A stretch of 64,000 nt of DNA from Pilosibacter fragilis. Lineage in GTDB: Bacteria; Bacillota; Clostridia; Lachnospirales; Lachnospiraceae. Under the pieces are notes generated by a model, which ran no database searches, was not told the origin of the DNA, and saw nothing but the letters and a program-made list of their open reading frames with translations. Where the stretch lies: assembly GCF_032490495.1 (NCBI RefSeq), contig NZ_JAVYJB010000001.1:223231-287230 (forward strand). Reading direction: 5' to 3'. Of the stretch, positions 51,024 to 58,879 are shown one piece after another. The translations under genes and the position numbers were made by a program. Each line of letters begins with the position of its first letter. The first letter of the stretch is position 1.

Positions 51024-51620
51024 CTACTCATAATCGAATCGGATCAGAGCGAACTGTTCCGGATGATCGCAGACATCATGCATCGCCTCATCACTCATGA
51101 AAACTCCCTGGCATGCTTTGGTTACCTGGCCGACACGATAACGGAAATATGCAAGGTATGCCGGACTTCCATGAACAAACGCCCCTTCTATTGCAACAAT
51201 GGACTTTGCAAACTGATACAGGCTTGCTGTTTCCTTGTCATTGAGCAGGTATCCGTTCTTTGACGAAACGGACTGCAGGTAGTCCGACATATGATGAAAT
51301 CCATTCTTTGCCGTCAGCACTTCCAGTTTCCGCAAATACTCCAAACTGAGCAGCAAATTTCTCTGGTTCCAGGTTTTTGCAATGTCCACAATCTGATCTG
51401 GATGCTCCAGGCCAAAAATCGCATCATTACTGTCAGGATCCATATCCAGTATCATATTTGTATCTACACGATGGATCACATCCGGGAACACTTCCGGCAA
51501 ATCGCAATCCAAACCTTCCAGTAGCGATTTTACTAAAGCTTCACGTTTTTCCGGATCTTCCAGCGTCCCCATTGTCATGCCATCGTACACAGGCATGAGA
51601 ATTCTCGTGGTTGCAATCAT
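51024..51620 (-). CDS. Hypothetical protein, 198 aa
   Basis: GAGGAGG precedes the ATG by nine bases. The product is soluble and helical, with acidic segments (DMDPDSNDAIFGLEHPDQIV) and ends in DHPEQFALIRFDYE. No motif, signal peptide or membrane helix is seen. It follows a zinc-finger gene. Confidence 0.76.
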   Translation of the reverse strand: MIATTRILMPVYDGMTMGTLEDPEKREALVKSLLEGLDCDLPEVFPDVIHRVDTNMILDMDPDSNDAIFGLEHPDQIVDIAKTWNQRNLLLSLEYLRKLEVLTAKNGFHHMSDYLQSVSSKNGYLLNDKETASLYQFAKSIVAIEGAFVHGSPAYLAYFRYRVGQVTKACQGVFMSDEAMHDVCDHPEQFALIRFDYE

Positions 51621-51686
51621 TGTGTGTTCCTCCTCATTCTTCTCTTACTTTCTTAGCGGAACGGTCTCCGTAAAATTGCGCAGTAT

Positions 51687-51986
51687 TTATCCGCAGAACC
51701 TATTCCATCGGTCAGGCTCTTCTGCGTATTCGGGTGGTTGCTCTACTGCATCCCCGTTGTTGTCGATCGTGACCGTATACAATGTTTCCGGCAATAATGC
51801 CGGAGCATATTTTTCCACACATGACCTACACAACTGTTCCGATCCAAGCATGTAAAGTAAATCTACATCATCATAACCGCACCGGTCGCACACCAGATGG
51901 GGCGTATGTCTTCTGCCGCATGATTCGCCAAGGCACGGATATGCTCCAGTTGCGCAATCGCAGCATTCGTTTCTTTCCACTAACAT
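51687..51986 (-). CDS. Small zinc-finger protein, 99 aa
   Basis: Eight or more cysteines in pairs (CCDCATGAYPC, CGRRHTPHLVCDRCGYDD, CRSCVEKY) indicate one or two zinc sites. The last 40 residues are acidic and proline-rich. It is the first gene behind the 52029 promoter. The start has GAAAGGAAAAAT, a moderate site. Function is unknown; it may regulate the run. Confidence 0.78.
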   Translation of the reverse strand: MLVERNECCDCATGAYPCLGESCGRRHTPHLVCDRCGYDDVDLLYMLGSEQLCRSCVEKYAPALLPETLYTVTIDNNGDAVEQPPEYAEEPDRWNRFCG

Positions 51987-52017
51987 TTTTATTTTTCCTT
52001 TCTCTGATATCTGTTAC

Positions 52018-52045
52018 AGTTTCAGGAAAATTATGGAGTCAGATA
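52018..52045 (-). promoter_or_regulatory. CCATAATT element before the zinc-finger gene
   Basis: The core is at 52029-52036, followed by TTCCTGAAAC. It lies between the terminator at 52070-52095 and the start at 51986. Confidence 0.7.
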
Positions 52046-52069
52046 AGTGTCTGTTACTTGACAGAAATA

Positions 52070-52095
52070 AAGACCTGCCAAAAGCAGGTCTTTTG
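52070..52095 (-). terminator. Terminator after the wall-anchored protein
   Basis: The stem AAAGACCTGC / GCAGGTCTTT has T runs on both sides, so it may work in both directions. Confidence 0.8.
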
Positions 52096-52121
52096 TGATG
52101 AGAGTCACGAGAGTGCGACGC
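52091..52121 (-). repeat. Solo TnpB-element end
   Basis: GAGAGTCACGAGAGTGCGACG matches the 5' end core of the TnpB elements (CGTCGCA and CTCGTGACT on the minus strand) immediately after the stop of the wall protein. No tnpB adjoins it. Confidence 0.5.
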
Positions 52122-53431
52122 TAGTTTTTTTCAATTTTCTTTTTCTTTTTATCGCTCCACAAAGCAAGCAGAATGAAACCTGACATTCCCATAATGCATA
52201 AAGCTGTTGTTTCAACGTTATCATCGCCCATCTTTGGAACATACTTCTTAATTGTGTCGATTGCTTTGTCAATCGGGTTATCCGGGGATACGGCACCACT
52301 CTGACTGGAATCCTTCGTCGGAAGTTCTGGATTTTTCTTTTCTGTTCCCGGTCCATTTCCGTTGCCTGAACCTGAGCCGCCCTTATGACCGCCGGAATGG
52401 CCACCTGATCCGCCAGAACTATTCAGCTGTGCCCGGAAAATCCAGGTTGTTTTTGCATTCTCCAGCGCATAAATATTATTCAGTTCTTTTGGAACGCTAA
52501 CGGTATAAGATAACTGCGTTTCATCTCCGTTATTTAATTTCGCAAGTAAAAGCTCTTCCTTCATGGTATCCGCAAGTTTCCCATCAAAAATTACATCATC
52601 CCCATTTTTGATACAGATCTGTAGCTGCTTTAACAATGCATCTTCCGATGCGTTTTCTGTCCGGAAATACAGGCTGACCTGCTTGGCGTAATGATTTGCC
52701 AGCTTTACGGTATCCGATACTGTATCGCCTGGCATCAGATGCCCCCAGTTAGAAAAGAAGTTGTCCCCGGTTTTGACCAAACCTTCCGCGCCTCCTTCAA
52801 AAGAAATTGAAAATGCCTGGCTCTGATTTGTCTGCCAAACAGTATCTTTTTTTGTGAATGCCTCGATCACGGTTCCAAACCACGGATCGTCTGATTGAAA
52901 GTCCGGAGTGAAGTTTGCGGCCTGCACTGCATCCGCACGGATATTGATTTTAAAATCTTTCCCGGCATCTTTAGAACTCCATGTGGCCGGGATCTTAATC
53001 TCCCGAATAAATTCCTCGGCCTCCCCTTTTTCAAGCACGTGTGTGCAATACCAGTATTCTCCCCGCTGTATCCAGTCGGACGAATCTGGGGAAATCATGT
53101 CATCTGTAAATGTCAACTCACCGCCTTCCGTGTGGTAACCAATCTTGACCCTGGTCCACACATCATTAGCCCGATTTGTAATCCGCACAATATCTTCCAC
53201 GGTCGCTCCCGGGGTCACCAGCCGTCCATGGGTTGCCCCGATCTCCTTTCTGGATTCATCTGTTTCTGTTTCGGTCAGCATGATATCAACCGCACCGAGC
53301 TGTATTTCGCTGGGCACCTGCGTTTCATAACTTCCTGCTGCCATAGCCGGTACTGCAGGAATAGCGCTGAACACAACAATCACCATGGCTGCAGCTGCCG
53401 CCAGTCTTTTCTGTTTCCATTTTCTTTTCAA
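52121..53431 (-). CDS. Surface protein with signal peptide and sorting-type C-terminus, 436 aa
   Basis: A signal peptide (residues 1-32, ending PAMAAG) leads to a beta-rich body. That body has two TasA-like halves (MLTETETDESRKEIG, GDNFFSNWGHLMPGDTVSD). A Gly/His/Ser-rich linker follows (GGSGGHSGGHKGGSGSGNGN). The end has YVPKMGDDN, a membrane helix (about 410-428) and a KKKK tail, a cell-wall sorting layout in which the usual LPxTG reads VPKMG. The start is TTG after AAAGGAG. With the TasA-like and lytic proteins nearby, it probably forms part of a surface fibre or envelope structure. Confidence 0.85.
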   Translation of the reverse strand: MKRKWKQKRLAAAAAMVIVVFSAIPAVPAMAAGSYETQVPSEIQLGAVDIMLTETETDESRKEIGATHGRLVTPGATVEDIVRITNRANDVWTRVKIGYHTEGGELTFTDDMISPDSSDWIQRGEYWYCTHVLEKGEAEEFIREIKIPATWSSKDAGKDFKINIRADAVQAANFTPDFQSDDPWFGTVIEAFTKKDTVWQTNQSQAFSISFEGGAEGLVKTGDNFFSNWGHLMPGDTVSDTVKLANHYAKQVSLYFRTENASEDALLKQLQICIKNGDDVIFDGKLADTMKEELLLAKLNNGDETQLSYTVSVPKELNNIYALENAKTTWIFRAQLNSSGGSGGHSGGHKGGSGSGNGNGPGTEKKNPELPTKDSSQSGAVSPDNPIDKAIDTIKKYVPKMGDDNVETTALCIMGMSGFILLALWSDKKKKKIEKN

Positions 53432-53486
53432 TTTTGGAAATCTCCTTTCCCTTACTCTTTACCAACGTTTCCAACATATCCGCTTC

Positions 53487-53666
53487 CTACCCCGGCCGGT
53501 GTATAGCGGGACAGGTAAATAAACGGATCTTCCAGTAATAATCTGCTTCCCATGTTCCTTTTTCTTTTGTCATTACAACAGTCTGCGCTGCCATTGCGGG
53601 CATCGCCGAACCCATTGTAAGTGTTGCCGCAAGCATTGCTGCGAAAATCTTTTGTCTTATTACCAT
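53487..53666 (-). CDS. Small secreted protein, 59 aa; possible frame change near its end
   Basis: The ATG at 53664-53666 follows GGAGG. MVIRQKIFAAMLAATLTMGS, then AMPAMA, is a signal peptide. The mature part (QTVVMTKEKGTWEADYYWKIRLFTCP) is short and ends at 53487. In another frame the same DNA codes a more protein-like end (LLLEDPFIYLSRYTPAGVG to VGNVGKE). A one-base shift near the A-run at about 53570 would connect them. It precedes the wall-anchored protein and may be exported with it. Confidence 0.62.
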   Translation of the reverse strand: MVIRQKIFAAMLAATLTMGSAMPAMAAQTVVMTKEKGTWEADYYWKIRLFTCPAIHRPG

Positions 53667-53689
53667 GCTTTCCTCCAAAGTGTTGATGT

Positions 53690-53717
53690 TATTGCGGTAC
53701 AATTATGGAAGAAAAAC
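53690..53717 (-). promoter_or_regulatory. CCATAATT element before the small secreted protein
   Basis: The core is at 53701-53708, followed by GTACCGCAAT. It heads the two-gene secreted unit. Confidence 0.6.
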
Positions 53718-53736
53718 ATAGTAAAACAGTGCAAAC

Positions 53737-53768
53737 AAAAAAACAGACCCGGGGACCGGATCTGTTTG
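53737..53768 (-). terminator. Rho-independent terminator
   Basis: The minus-strand stem AACAGATCCGG / CCGGGTCTGTT is followed by seven T. It ends the methylase run. Confidence 0.85.
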
Positions 53769-53776
53769 GGAGTACG

Positions 53777-54082
53777 TTATTTATGCTCAAACCTTTTGTC
53801 ATATTTCTTATCATCCAAAAGATCTGAATCTGTATAATTATCGAGACATCGTTCATAATGTCCCTCCTGTTTTGTGATGCCTGAATAAGTCTCATACGGA
53901 TTAGGCAAACGATGCTTCTTACGGCATTCGTAACAGATGACAAAGCTGCGTGCCTCGTCCTTGCTTCCGTATGGTTCATGATCGGTATGATACCTTGCAA
54001 AATTCTGAAAAGGTGTCATGGATAACAAAGTCGCCGTCCGATCACAATCTTTCCCACAAAAATCACAGATCGCATGGATCAT
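53777..54082 (-). CDS. Zinc-binding hypothetical protein, 101 aa
   Basis: The ATG at 54080-54082 has AGGAGGTG upstream. CDFCGKDC near residue 8 and CYECRKKH near residue 48 can bind zinc. The rest is polar and Tyr/Asp-rich. It ends right before the terminator and is the last gene of the cytosine-methylase run. Function unknown; zinc-ribbon regulators of this size are common in plasmids. Confidence 0.78.
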   Translation of the reverse strand: MIHAICDFCGKDCDRTATLLSMTPFQNFARYHTDHEPYGSKDEARSFVICYECRKKHRLPNPYETYSGITKQEGHYERCLDNYTDSDLLDDKKYDKRFEHK

Positions 54083-54086
54083 ATTA

Positions 54087-54464
54087 TTACACCTCCTCCG
54101 ATTTGCTGTCTGTTTCTCCGGCAACATGCCAGTCTTCTCCGTCATCCGGAATCTCAACCGGGATGGTACGGAAAACCTGCGTATACGTATTTTCTCCGAT
54201 TTTCCGTCTGGAGCTGAGTACTACATGTAATACTTTGGCGGTAGGTCCCGGTTCATTTGTGAATCCGAGCAGGTAATCGCATGATACGTTCAGTGCCTTG
54301 GCCAGTGCCGGTAAATCAGCGGAATTTGGCATACGATCTCCGGAAATATATCTGGAAACACTTGCGTCCGTGATATGAGAGACTTTTGCCAGCTGCCTTG
54401 CAGTTTTAAAATCACTTTTCCGCATCGCCTGTTTTAAACGTTCTGCAAATATTTCGTTTCTCAT
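54087..54464 (-). CDS. XRE-family transcriptional regulator, 125 aa
   Basis: The N-terminal HTH domain reads FAERLKQAMRKSDFKTARQL, then DASVSRYISGDRMPNSADLP and ALNVSCDYLLGFTNE, a classic Xre/Cro pattern. The C-terminal part is beta-rich and acidic and may dimerise or sense. I start at the ATG at 54462-54464 with AAAGGAAG; earlier in-frame starts are less well supported. It shares a run with the cytosine methylase. Confidence 0.88.
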   Translation of the reverse strand: MRNEIFAERLKQAMRKSDFKTARQLAKVSHITDASVSRYISGDRMPNSADLPALAKALNVSCDYLLGFTNEPGPTAKVLHVVLSSRRKIGENTYTQVFRTIPVEIPDDGEDWHVAGETDSKSEEV

Positions 54465-54525
54465 TCTGTTTTCTTCCTTTCCTTTGCAGTCCCGACTGAT
54501 GTAAAACCTGGCCTGATAAGTGCAG

Positions 54526-56259
54526 TTACTGCGCCAGCTGATCAAAATTAGTTACGTTACTGACATCCAGGTCTTTGATTGCATCCGGATCCCGGGAACT
54601 GCGCCGCGTATCCGCAGTACTTTCAACTCCCTTTTTCTTTAGATCAATCATTTCGATGACATCTTTCTCCTCTTCTTTCTTTTCGCAGGTCACAGTAATC
54701 TCGTCGCCGGTACTGAAAAGCATATCGGTATCGTTGAAATATCCTTTGTAAACCCTCCCGGACTCCGCTTTGATGTATGTCCAGAGTTCTCCGTCAACCG
54801 GAAGGTAATACATTTCTCTTATGACATCATCAAACGAACTTGTGCTCTCCGTGTCGATCATTTCTTTCAAGTTATAACCATTTTTGCTCATATTGTTCTG
54901 GTATGAGCGCATGGCCTCATTTAATGTGTCGCCAGTTCCGATGACTGTATAGTGTTTCTCATTGACAAAAGCATATCCCTTTGTGAGCCCGCTCACGTCC
55001 TTCAAGATCATGGCATAGACCGGGTCTCCGCTGACATTGATTAGTGACGGGAAGGATGCCTGATAACCGTAGTTCTGTACTGCGCCTTCTGCCGCCGCCA
55101 TAGCTGAATGCTCATCTGCTCCGGCTGAGCTGTAGAAAGTAAATTCACCGGTACGGCTGTTTACGATAATAAAACCAATGTTGGAATTATCGCTTGCTGC
55201 GGATGTAACGCCTGTATAGATACAAATGTCATTGTCAACAGCCAGATAGCCATAATCATCCGTTGTCCTGGTGCATCCTACCTGGGAGAACACGGAATTC
55301 CAGTATCCATTCTGCCACATGCCATACGAGTCATACAGCTGTGCGATGTTATCACCGGTATACACGGAATCAATCCACTCAGGCACACTGTCAAAGTCAT
55401 ACCATTGCGTTTCTCCCGTAACGGCGTTCACAACAATCACACCATCTGTTTTCCATACACTGAAACCTCTTTCGTTGTGATATGTCATTAAGGACCACAC
55501 TGGATTTCCGTCATCGTCCAACTGGAACATACAGTTTCCGAACATTTTAGTCGGGTATTTTGCCCGTGCGTGACGATAAATGTTTTCGCCGAAAGCGCCG
55601 CTCATGGAATAACGGATCGGATTTGGCAGTTTCACGTATTTTGCCGAATTGGTTTCCGGATCCACAATCACGTATCCAGGAATACCATTTTTATGGTTTG
55701 AGAACCATTTGAAGATGCCGTCGTATTCCAGAGGAGTTACCTTGACCACTTTTCCGTTATAGAGAATGGTGGAATACTCATTCTGGTTAAGTACATATTG
55801 TGATACTACATCGGACAGGTCACCGATTGCACGATTGCCTAAAATAGCGGCTGCATCACTATCCATTAACGGTATTTTCTTTAAGTCCGCGGTTTTTGGA
55901 ATGTCAGCGTCAAAGTCGCCTTCCTGAACAGTGATGCGGTTTGCGGCAGTCTGGCTTACAAAAAGGACAGAAGACAGAACGTGTCTGGCAGCAAATACTG
56001 TAATGATTAGTATGCCTACTACAACCATGCCTTTTTTAACTGCGCTGCTGCGATACATAACATGGTCTATGGCCGCCATGATAAGGTAATAAATAATAAA
56101 GATAAGCCATAAGCTGCTGCTTTGCAGATTCCACGGAATAGAGGCAACATAGCAAAATCCATAGCAGAGCAGCGCCAGGAATGCCGCAATTGCCGCAACC
56201 TGTGCTGCGTGACCATACATTTTTCTTTGTTCTTTCAGTTTTTCTTTCTCTGCGTACAT
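54526..56259 (-). CDS. Membrane protein with large outer domain, 577 aa
   Basis: AAAGGAG precedes the ATG. Three or four hydrophobic helices lie in the first 110 residues (about 22-40, 50-68, 78-100). A 400-residue extracytoplasmic part follows, with repeated PepSY-like strands: GYVIVDPETNSAKYVKLPNP, GVIVVNAVTGETQWYDFDSV and GFIIVNSRTGEFTFYSSAGA. Each has the V-x-P/A-x-T-G-x-x-x-x-Y/F pattern, which looks like a tandem repeat of one small domain. The cytoplasmic tail ends in a charged segment. It may be a surface receptor or transport-associated protein. Confidence 0.82.
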   Translation of the reverse strand: MYAEKEKLKEQRKMYGHAAQVAAIAAFLALLCYGFCYVASIPWNLQSSSLWLIFIIYYLIMAAIDHVMYRSSAVKKGMVVVGILIITVFAARHVLSSVLFVSQTAANRITVQEGDFDADIPKTADLKKIPLMDSDAAAILGNRAIGDLSDVVSQYVLNQNEYSTILYNGKVVKVTPLEYDGIFKWFSNHKNGIPGYVIVDPETNSAKYVKLPNPIRYSMSGAFGENIYRHARAKYPTKMFGNCMFQLDDDGNPVWSLMTYHNERGFSVWKTDGVIVVNAVTGETQWYDFDSVPEWIDSVYTGDNIAQLYDSYGMWQNGYWNSVFSQVGCTRTTDDYGYLAVDNDICIYTGVTSAASDNSNIGFIIVNSRTGEFTFYSSAGADEHSAMAAAEGAVQNYGYQASFPSLINVSGDPVYAMILKDVSGLTKGYAFVNEKHYTVIGTGDTLNEAMRSYQNNMSKNGYNLKEMIDTESTSSFDDVIREMYYLPVDGELWTYIKAESGRVYKGYFNDTDMLFSTGDEITVTCEKKEEEKDVIEMIDLKKKGVESTADTRRSSRDPDAIKDLDVSNVTNFDQLAQ

Positions 56260-56276
56260 ATTTTTTCTCCTTTTTT

Positions 56277-57719
56277 CTAAATAGAAAGCGTTGGCCTGGC
56301 AGTGAAAAACAGTCTCGACAGGATACTTTTACAGAATCTTGCCGTTGCCGCTGTCACTCCATTGGCTACCATCTGCTGCATTGCGTTTAAACTTCCGTAA
56401 AACCGGAAGTGCTTATCCAGGCCCTGTAGTGCCGCTGCTTCCGAAACAGACAATATCCTGTCCCATTGACCGGAATCATCCCACTTTGGCGGACTTAACA
56501 GATATTTTCGCCAGTTTGCAATCGCTACGGATGGTTTGTTACGGTTGAGCCGACGATACATATTGGAATGAACACTTTTCGTCCAGTATTCTTCCGGCAG
56601 ATCCCGCCAGTTCCCACCTTCCGGGATTATGGAAATTTTCCGCTTCACCGTTTCGCTGGATACCGTAATATCCTCCGCATTCGGCCATGAATGATCCACG
56701 TTCCGTAAAGCGTCTCCGACAGTCCTCGCCGGTTTAAAAAACAGTTCAGGGATCATCGGTTCTCCAATGCGGCTTCCGATGATGATCGCCCGTTTTCTTT
56801 TCGTGTATCCGCCTACATCGCAGTCTGTGATGAGTTTTGATTTCGTGGTGAAGTCCGGCAACATATGTCGAATCAGGTCAAGATAATACCCTCCCTTATC
56901 CGAAAGCAGTGCCGGAACATTCTCAATCAGAAACGCCTTCACGCCGCTTTCACGGATCAGTCGCAGGTAATGCTTAAACATGTCGCCCTCCGGATGATTG
57001 TCGCCTCTTGCTGAATCATGCCGGTTTGCGGCACTGAATGGCTGACATGGTGGCCCGCCGATCATCAGATCCGCCTTTGGAAAATCACTTCCATGAAGGC
57101 TGCGGATATCACATTCGTGGATATGATCCCCGATGTTGCCGCGGTAAGTGGTTACGGCATCGTGGGCATATTCCGCCGCATAAACGATTTCGAAACACGG
57201 ATCTTTCGCAAATGCGTAATCCAGCATCCCAGCTCCTGAAAACAGGGAAATAGTCCGGATCACATCCGGAATCTCTTTGTGGACTCTTTCATCCGTCCAT
57301 GGGTGAATGCGTGGAAGTTTTGACTGAACAAATTCTGCCGCTTCACATCCTGCCGCTTTTGCCAGTTGCGGTGCTACTGCAATTTTCCCGATGACTGCGC
57401 AGATCTGGTTCTCTGCTTTTGCGATCATGGAAACCTCGATGTAGCCGTCGCAGAATTCAATTTCCATTCGATCCGCTTTGGCCGTCAGTTCGCGGATTTC
57501 TTTGCTGCGCAGATCGATCAGCGACTTCATCTGCAGCCCGACCTTCTTTTTGGAAACCGTATTGCCTCCGTCTGTGGACGGAAGAATGACAACCCTGCCT
57601 TCATCCGGATAAACTGCATATCGGTAATGTGTGCCCGGTATGAAATCTGTTTCCTGGCTGACAAAAGAAAATGTCAGCCCTCTCCGGCTTCCTTTAATTT
57701 TTTGTACCTTGTTTTCCAT
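56277..57719 (-). CDS. C5-cytosine DNA methyltransferase with N-terminal extension, 480 aa
   Basis: Motif I SLFSGAGMLDYAF (about 158-170), motif IV GGPPCQPFSAANR with the catalytic C225, motif VI ENVPALL at 266-272 and motif VIII (GGYTKRKRAIIIGSR) are all present. The target region and the closing motifs IX-X (KPSVAIANWRKY, QMVANGVTAATARF) follow. An extra about 150-residue beta-rich domain precedes the methylase. I start at the ATG at 57717-57719 with AAAGGAGAG; a longer frame crosses the promoter. The site recognised is unknown and no restriction enzyme adjoins. Confidence 0.92.
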   Translation of the reverse strand: MENKVQKIKGSRRGLTFSFVSQETDFIPGTHYRYAVYPDEGRVVILPSTDGGNTVSKKKVGLQMKSLIDLRSKEIRELTAKADRMEIEFCDGYIEVSMIAKAENQICAVIGKIAVAPQLAKAAGCEAAEFVQSKLPRIHPWTDERVHKEIPDVIRTISLFSGAGMLDYAFAKDPCFEIVYAAEYAHDAVTTYRGNIGDHIHECDIRSLHGSDFPKADLMIGGPPCQPFSAANRHDSARGDNHPEGDMFKHYLRLIRESGVKAFLIENVPALLSDKGGYYLDLIRHMLPDFTTKSKLITDCDVGGYTKRKRAIIIGSRIGEPMIPELFFKPARTVGDALRNVDHSWPNAEDITVSSETVKRKISIIPEGGNWRDLPEEYWTKSVHSNMYRRLNRNKPSVAIANWRKYLLSPPKWDDSGQWDRILSVSEAAALQGLDKHFRFYGSLNAMQQMVANGVTAATARFCKSILSRLFFTARPTLSI

Positions 57720-57761
57720 CTGTAATACATGTCTCTCCTTTCTCTCCAATACCTTATAAAT

Positions 57762-57790
57762 AGATTCAGGAAAATTATGGTTTGGGATGA
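57762..57790 (-). promoter_or_regulatory. CCATAATT element before the cytosine methylase
   Basis: The core is at 57773-57780, followed by TTCCTGAATC. The about 140 bases upstream (57790-57931) hold a GC-rich stem (GGCTTCGGCTCCGAAG) and no gene that I can see. Confidence 0.65.
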
Positions 57791-57931
57791 AGTCGAGAAA
57801 TGACTCGTAGATCGGTTTTCTTTTGGTGAACTGTCCGCCACTTAGGCTTACACCTTGAAATGTGGGCTTCGGCTCCGAAGACCTTCTGTTTTTCCCGCCT
57901 ACGAGGATTAAAATTTGTTTGCGATATCCGT

Positions 57932-58312
57932 TTACCAGCCAAACAGGTTGCGGGAAATGCCAAATGCAAGCAGGACGGCAATGCATCCGTAAGCACACAG
58001 ATTTTCATGCGGTATGTGCCACTGCTTTCCGGTCAGAATGAACACTGCAGATATGATAAAAACATATAGAATCAAGAATGGCAGCATAAAAAACAGAATC
58101 GGATTATACTGCACTGCTTCCTGTAACTGACCGGATAACAGCGCAATGCACATGCGGGTCATGCCACAGCCAGGACATTGGAAACCTGTAAATACGCGAA
58201 AAAGGCATGGAATCCTGATTGGCGTGAGACGGACCAATAGATTATACAGGACTGCGGCAGTAAGCCATGGCGCTGCAGCTAATGTTGTTTTGTATAAACG
58301 TTGTCTGATCAT
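57932..58312 (-). CDS. DUF2752 membrane protein, 126 aa
   Basis: The family signature FQCPGCGMTRM (FxCPGCGxTR) lies at about residue 44, between two hydrophobic helices. Two more helices follow (ILFFMLPFLILYVFIISAVF and CIAVLLAFGI). Function is unknown. No clear ribosome site precedes the ATG, which sits right after the terminator stem at 58318-58347, so leaderless or attenuated expression is possible. Confidence 0.85.
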   Translation of the reverse strand: MIRQRLYKTTLAAAPWLTAAVLYNLLVRLTPIRIPCLFRVFTGFQCPGCGMTRMCIALLSGQLQEAVQYNPILFFMLPFLILYVFIISAVFILTGKQWHIPHENLCAYGCIAVLLAFGISRNLFGW

Positions 58313-58317
58313 AAATT

Positions 58318-58347
58318 GAAAAATCCCGGCATTTCTGCCGGGAAATC
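58318..58347 (-). terminator. Terminator between DUF4234 and DUF2752 genes
   Basis: The minus-strand stem TCCCGGCA / TGCCGGGA is followed by five T. Confidence 0.85.
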
Positions 58348-58353
58348 CTTTCT

Positions 58354-58761
58354 TTACATTGTATCATTGTTATCTTCCTGTTTCGGCATTTCCGTAACCG
58401 TTTCCTCAACAGATGCGCCCAGCGTATTAAGGTCGTTCTGCAGAATTGCAATGGCAACCAGTCCAAGTCCAAAGATGCTTAACAGCAGGTATACGAGGCT
58501 GCGGTTGGATGCCGGAACTCCGTTCTTTGCTTTAATTGCATCCATGGTCTCTCCTGCTCGGAAAATCCAGAACAACCAGTAAATGCTGCATGTGATAAGG
58601 CTCAGCAGGAATACAGTTCCTCCGCTTTTTGCATTTTCATCCCCGGAAGCTTTTTTCAGGTCATTTACCAGACAGATCTCCCAATAAATAGCATAAAGCC
58701 CGCAGGTCAGAAACGAAAGCAGGATTGCGACTGCAATATTTCGTTTTTTGCTTTCAATCAT
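58354..58761 (-). CDS. DUF4234-type membrane protein, 135 aa
   Basis: Three hydrophobic segments (about 10-30, 48-70, 88-105) carry the DUF4234 pattern: AVAILLSFLTCGLYAIYWEI, then LSLITCSIYWLFWIFRAGE. The C-terminus is acidic (EDNNDTM). The ATG at 58759-58761 has AAGGGG upstream. Function unknown; such proteins are frequent next to surface and signal genes in Firmicutes. Confidence 0.86.
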   Translation of the reverse strand: MIESKKRNIAVAILLSFLTCGLYAIYWEICLVNDLKKASGDENAKSGGTVFLLSLITCSIYWLFWIFRAGETMDAIKAKNGVPASNRSLVYLLLSIFGLGLVAIAILQNDLNTLGASVEETVTEMPKQEDNNDTM

Positions 58762-58810
58762 AATAATCCCCTTTTCTGCACAAACCGTATATAGACTGAT
58801 CCTGGCCGAA

Positions 58811-58843
58811 CAAAACAGCGGTATCAATGATATCGCTGTTTTG
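58811..58843 (-). terminator. Terminator after the TasA-like gene
   Basis: The minus-strand stem AAAACAGCGATATCA / TGATACCGCTGTTTT ends in TTTT. Confidence 0.82.
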
Positions 58844-58879
58844 ACTGCTGGTTATCAGAATATTATTGGCATCATCTGA

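Noticed and set aside
57790..57931. Omega-RNA or element end in the gap before the methylase
   Set aside because: It has one stem but no terminal hairpin or match to the other element ends.
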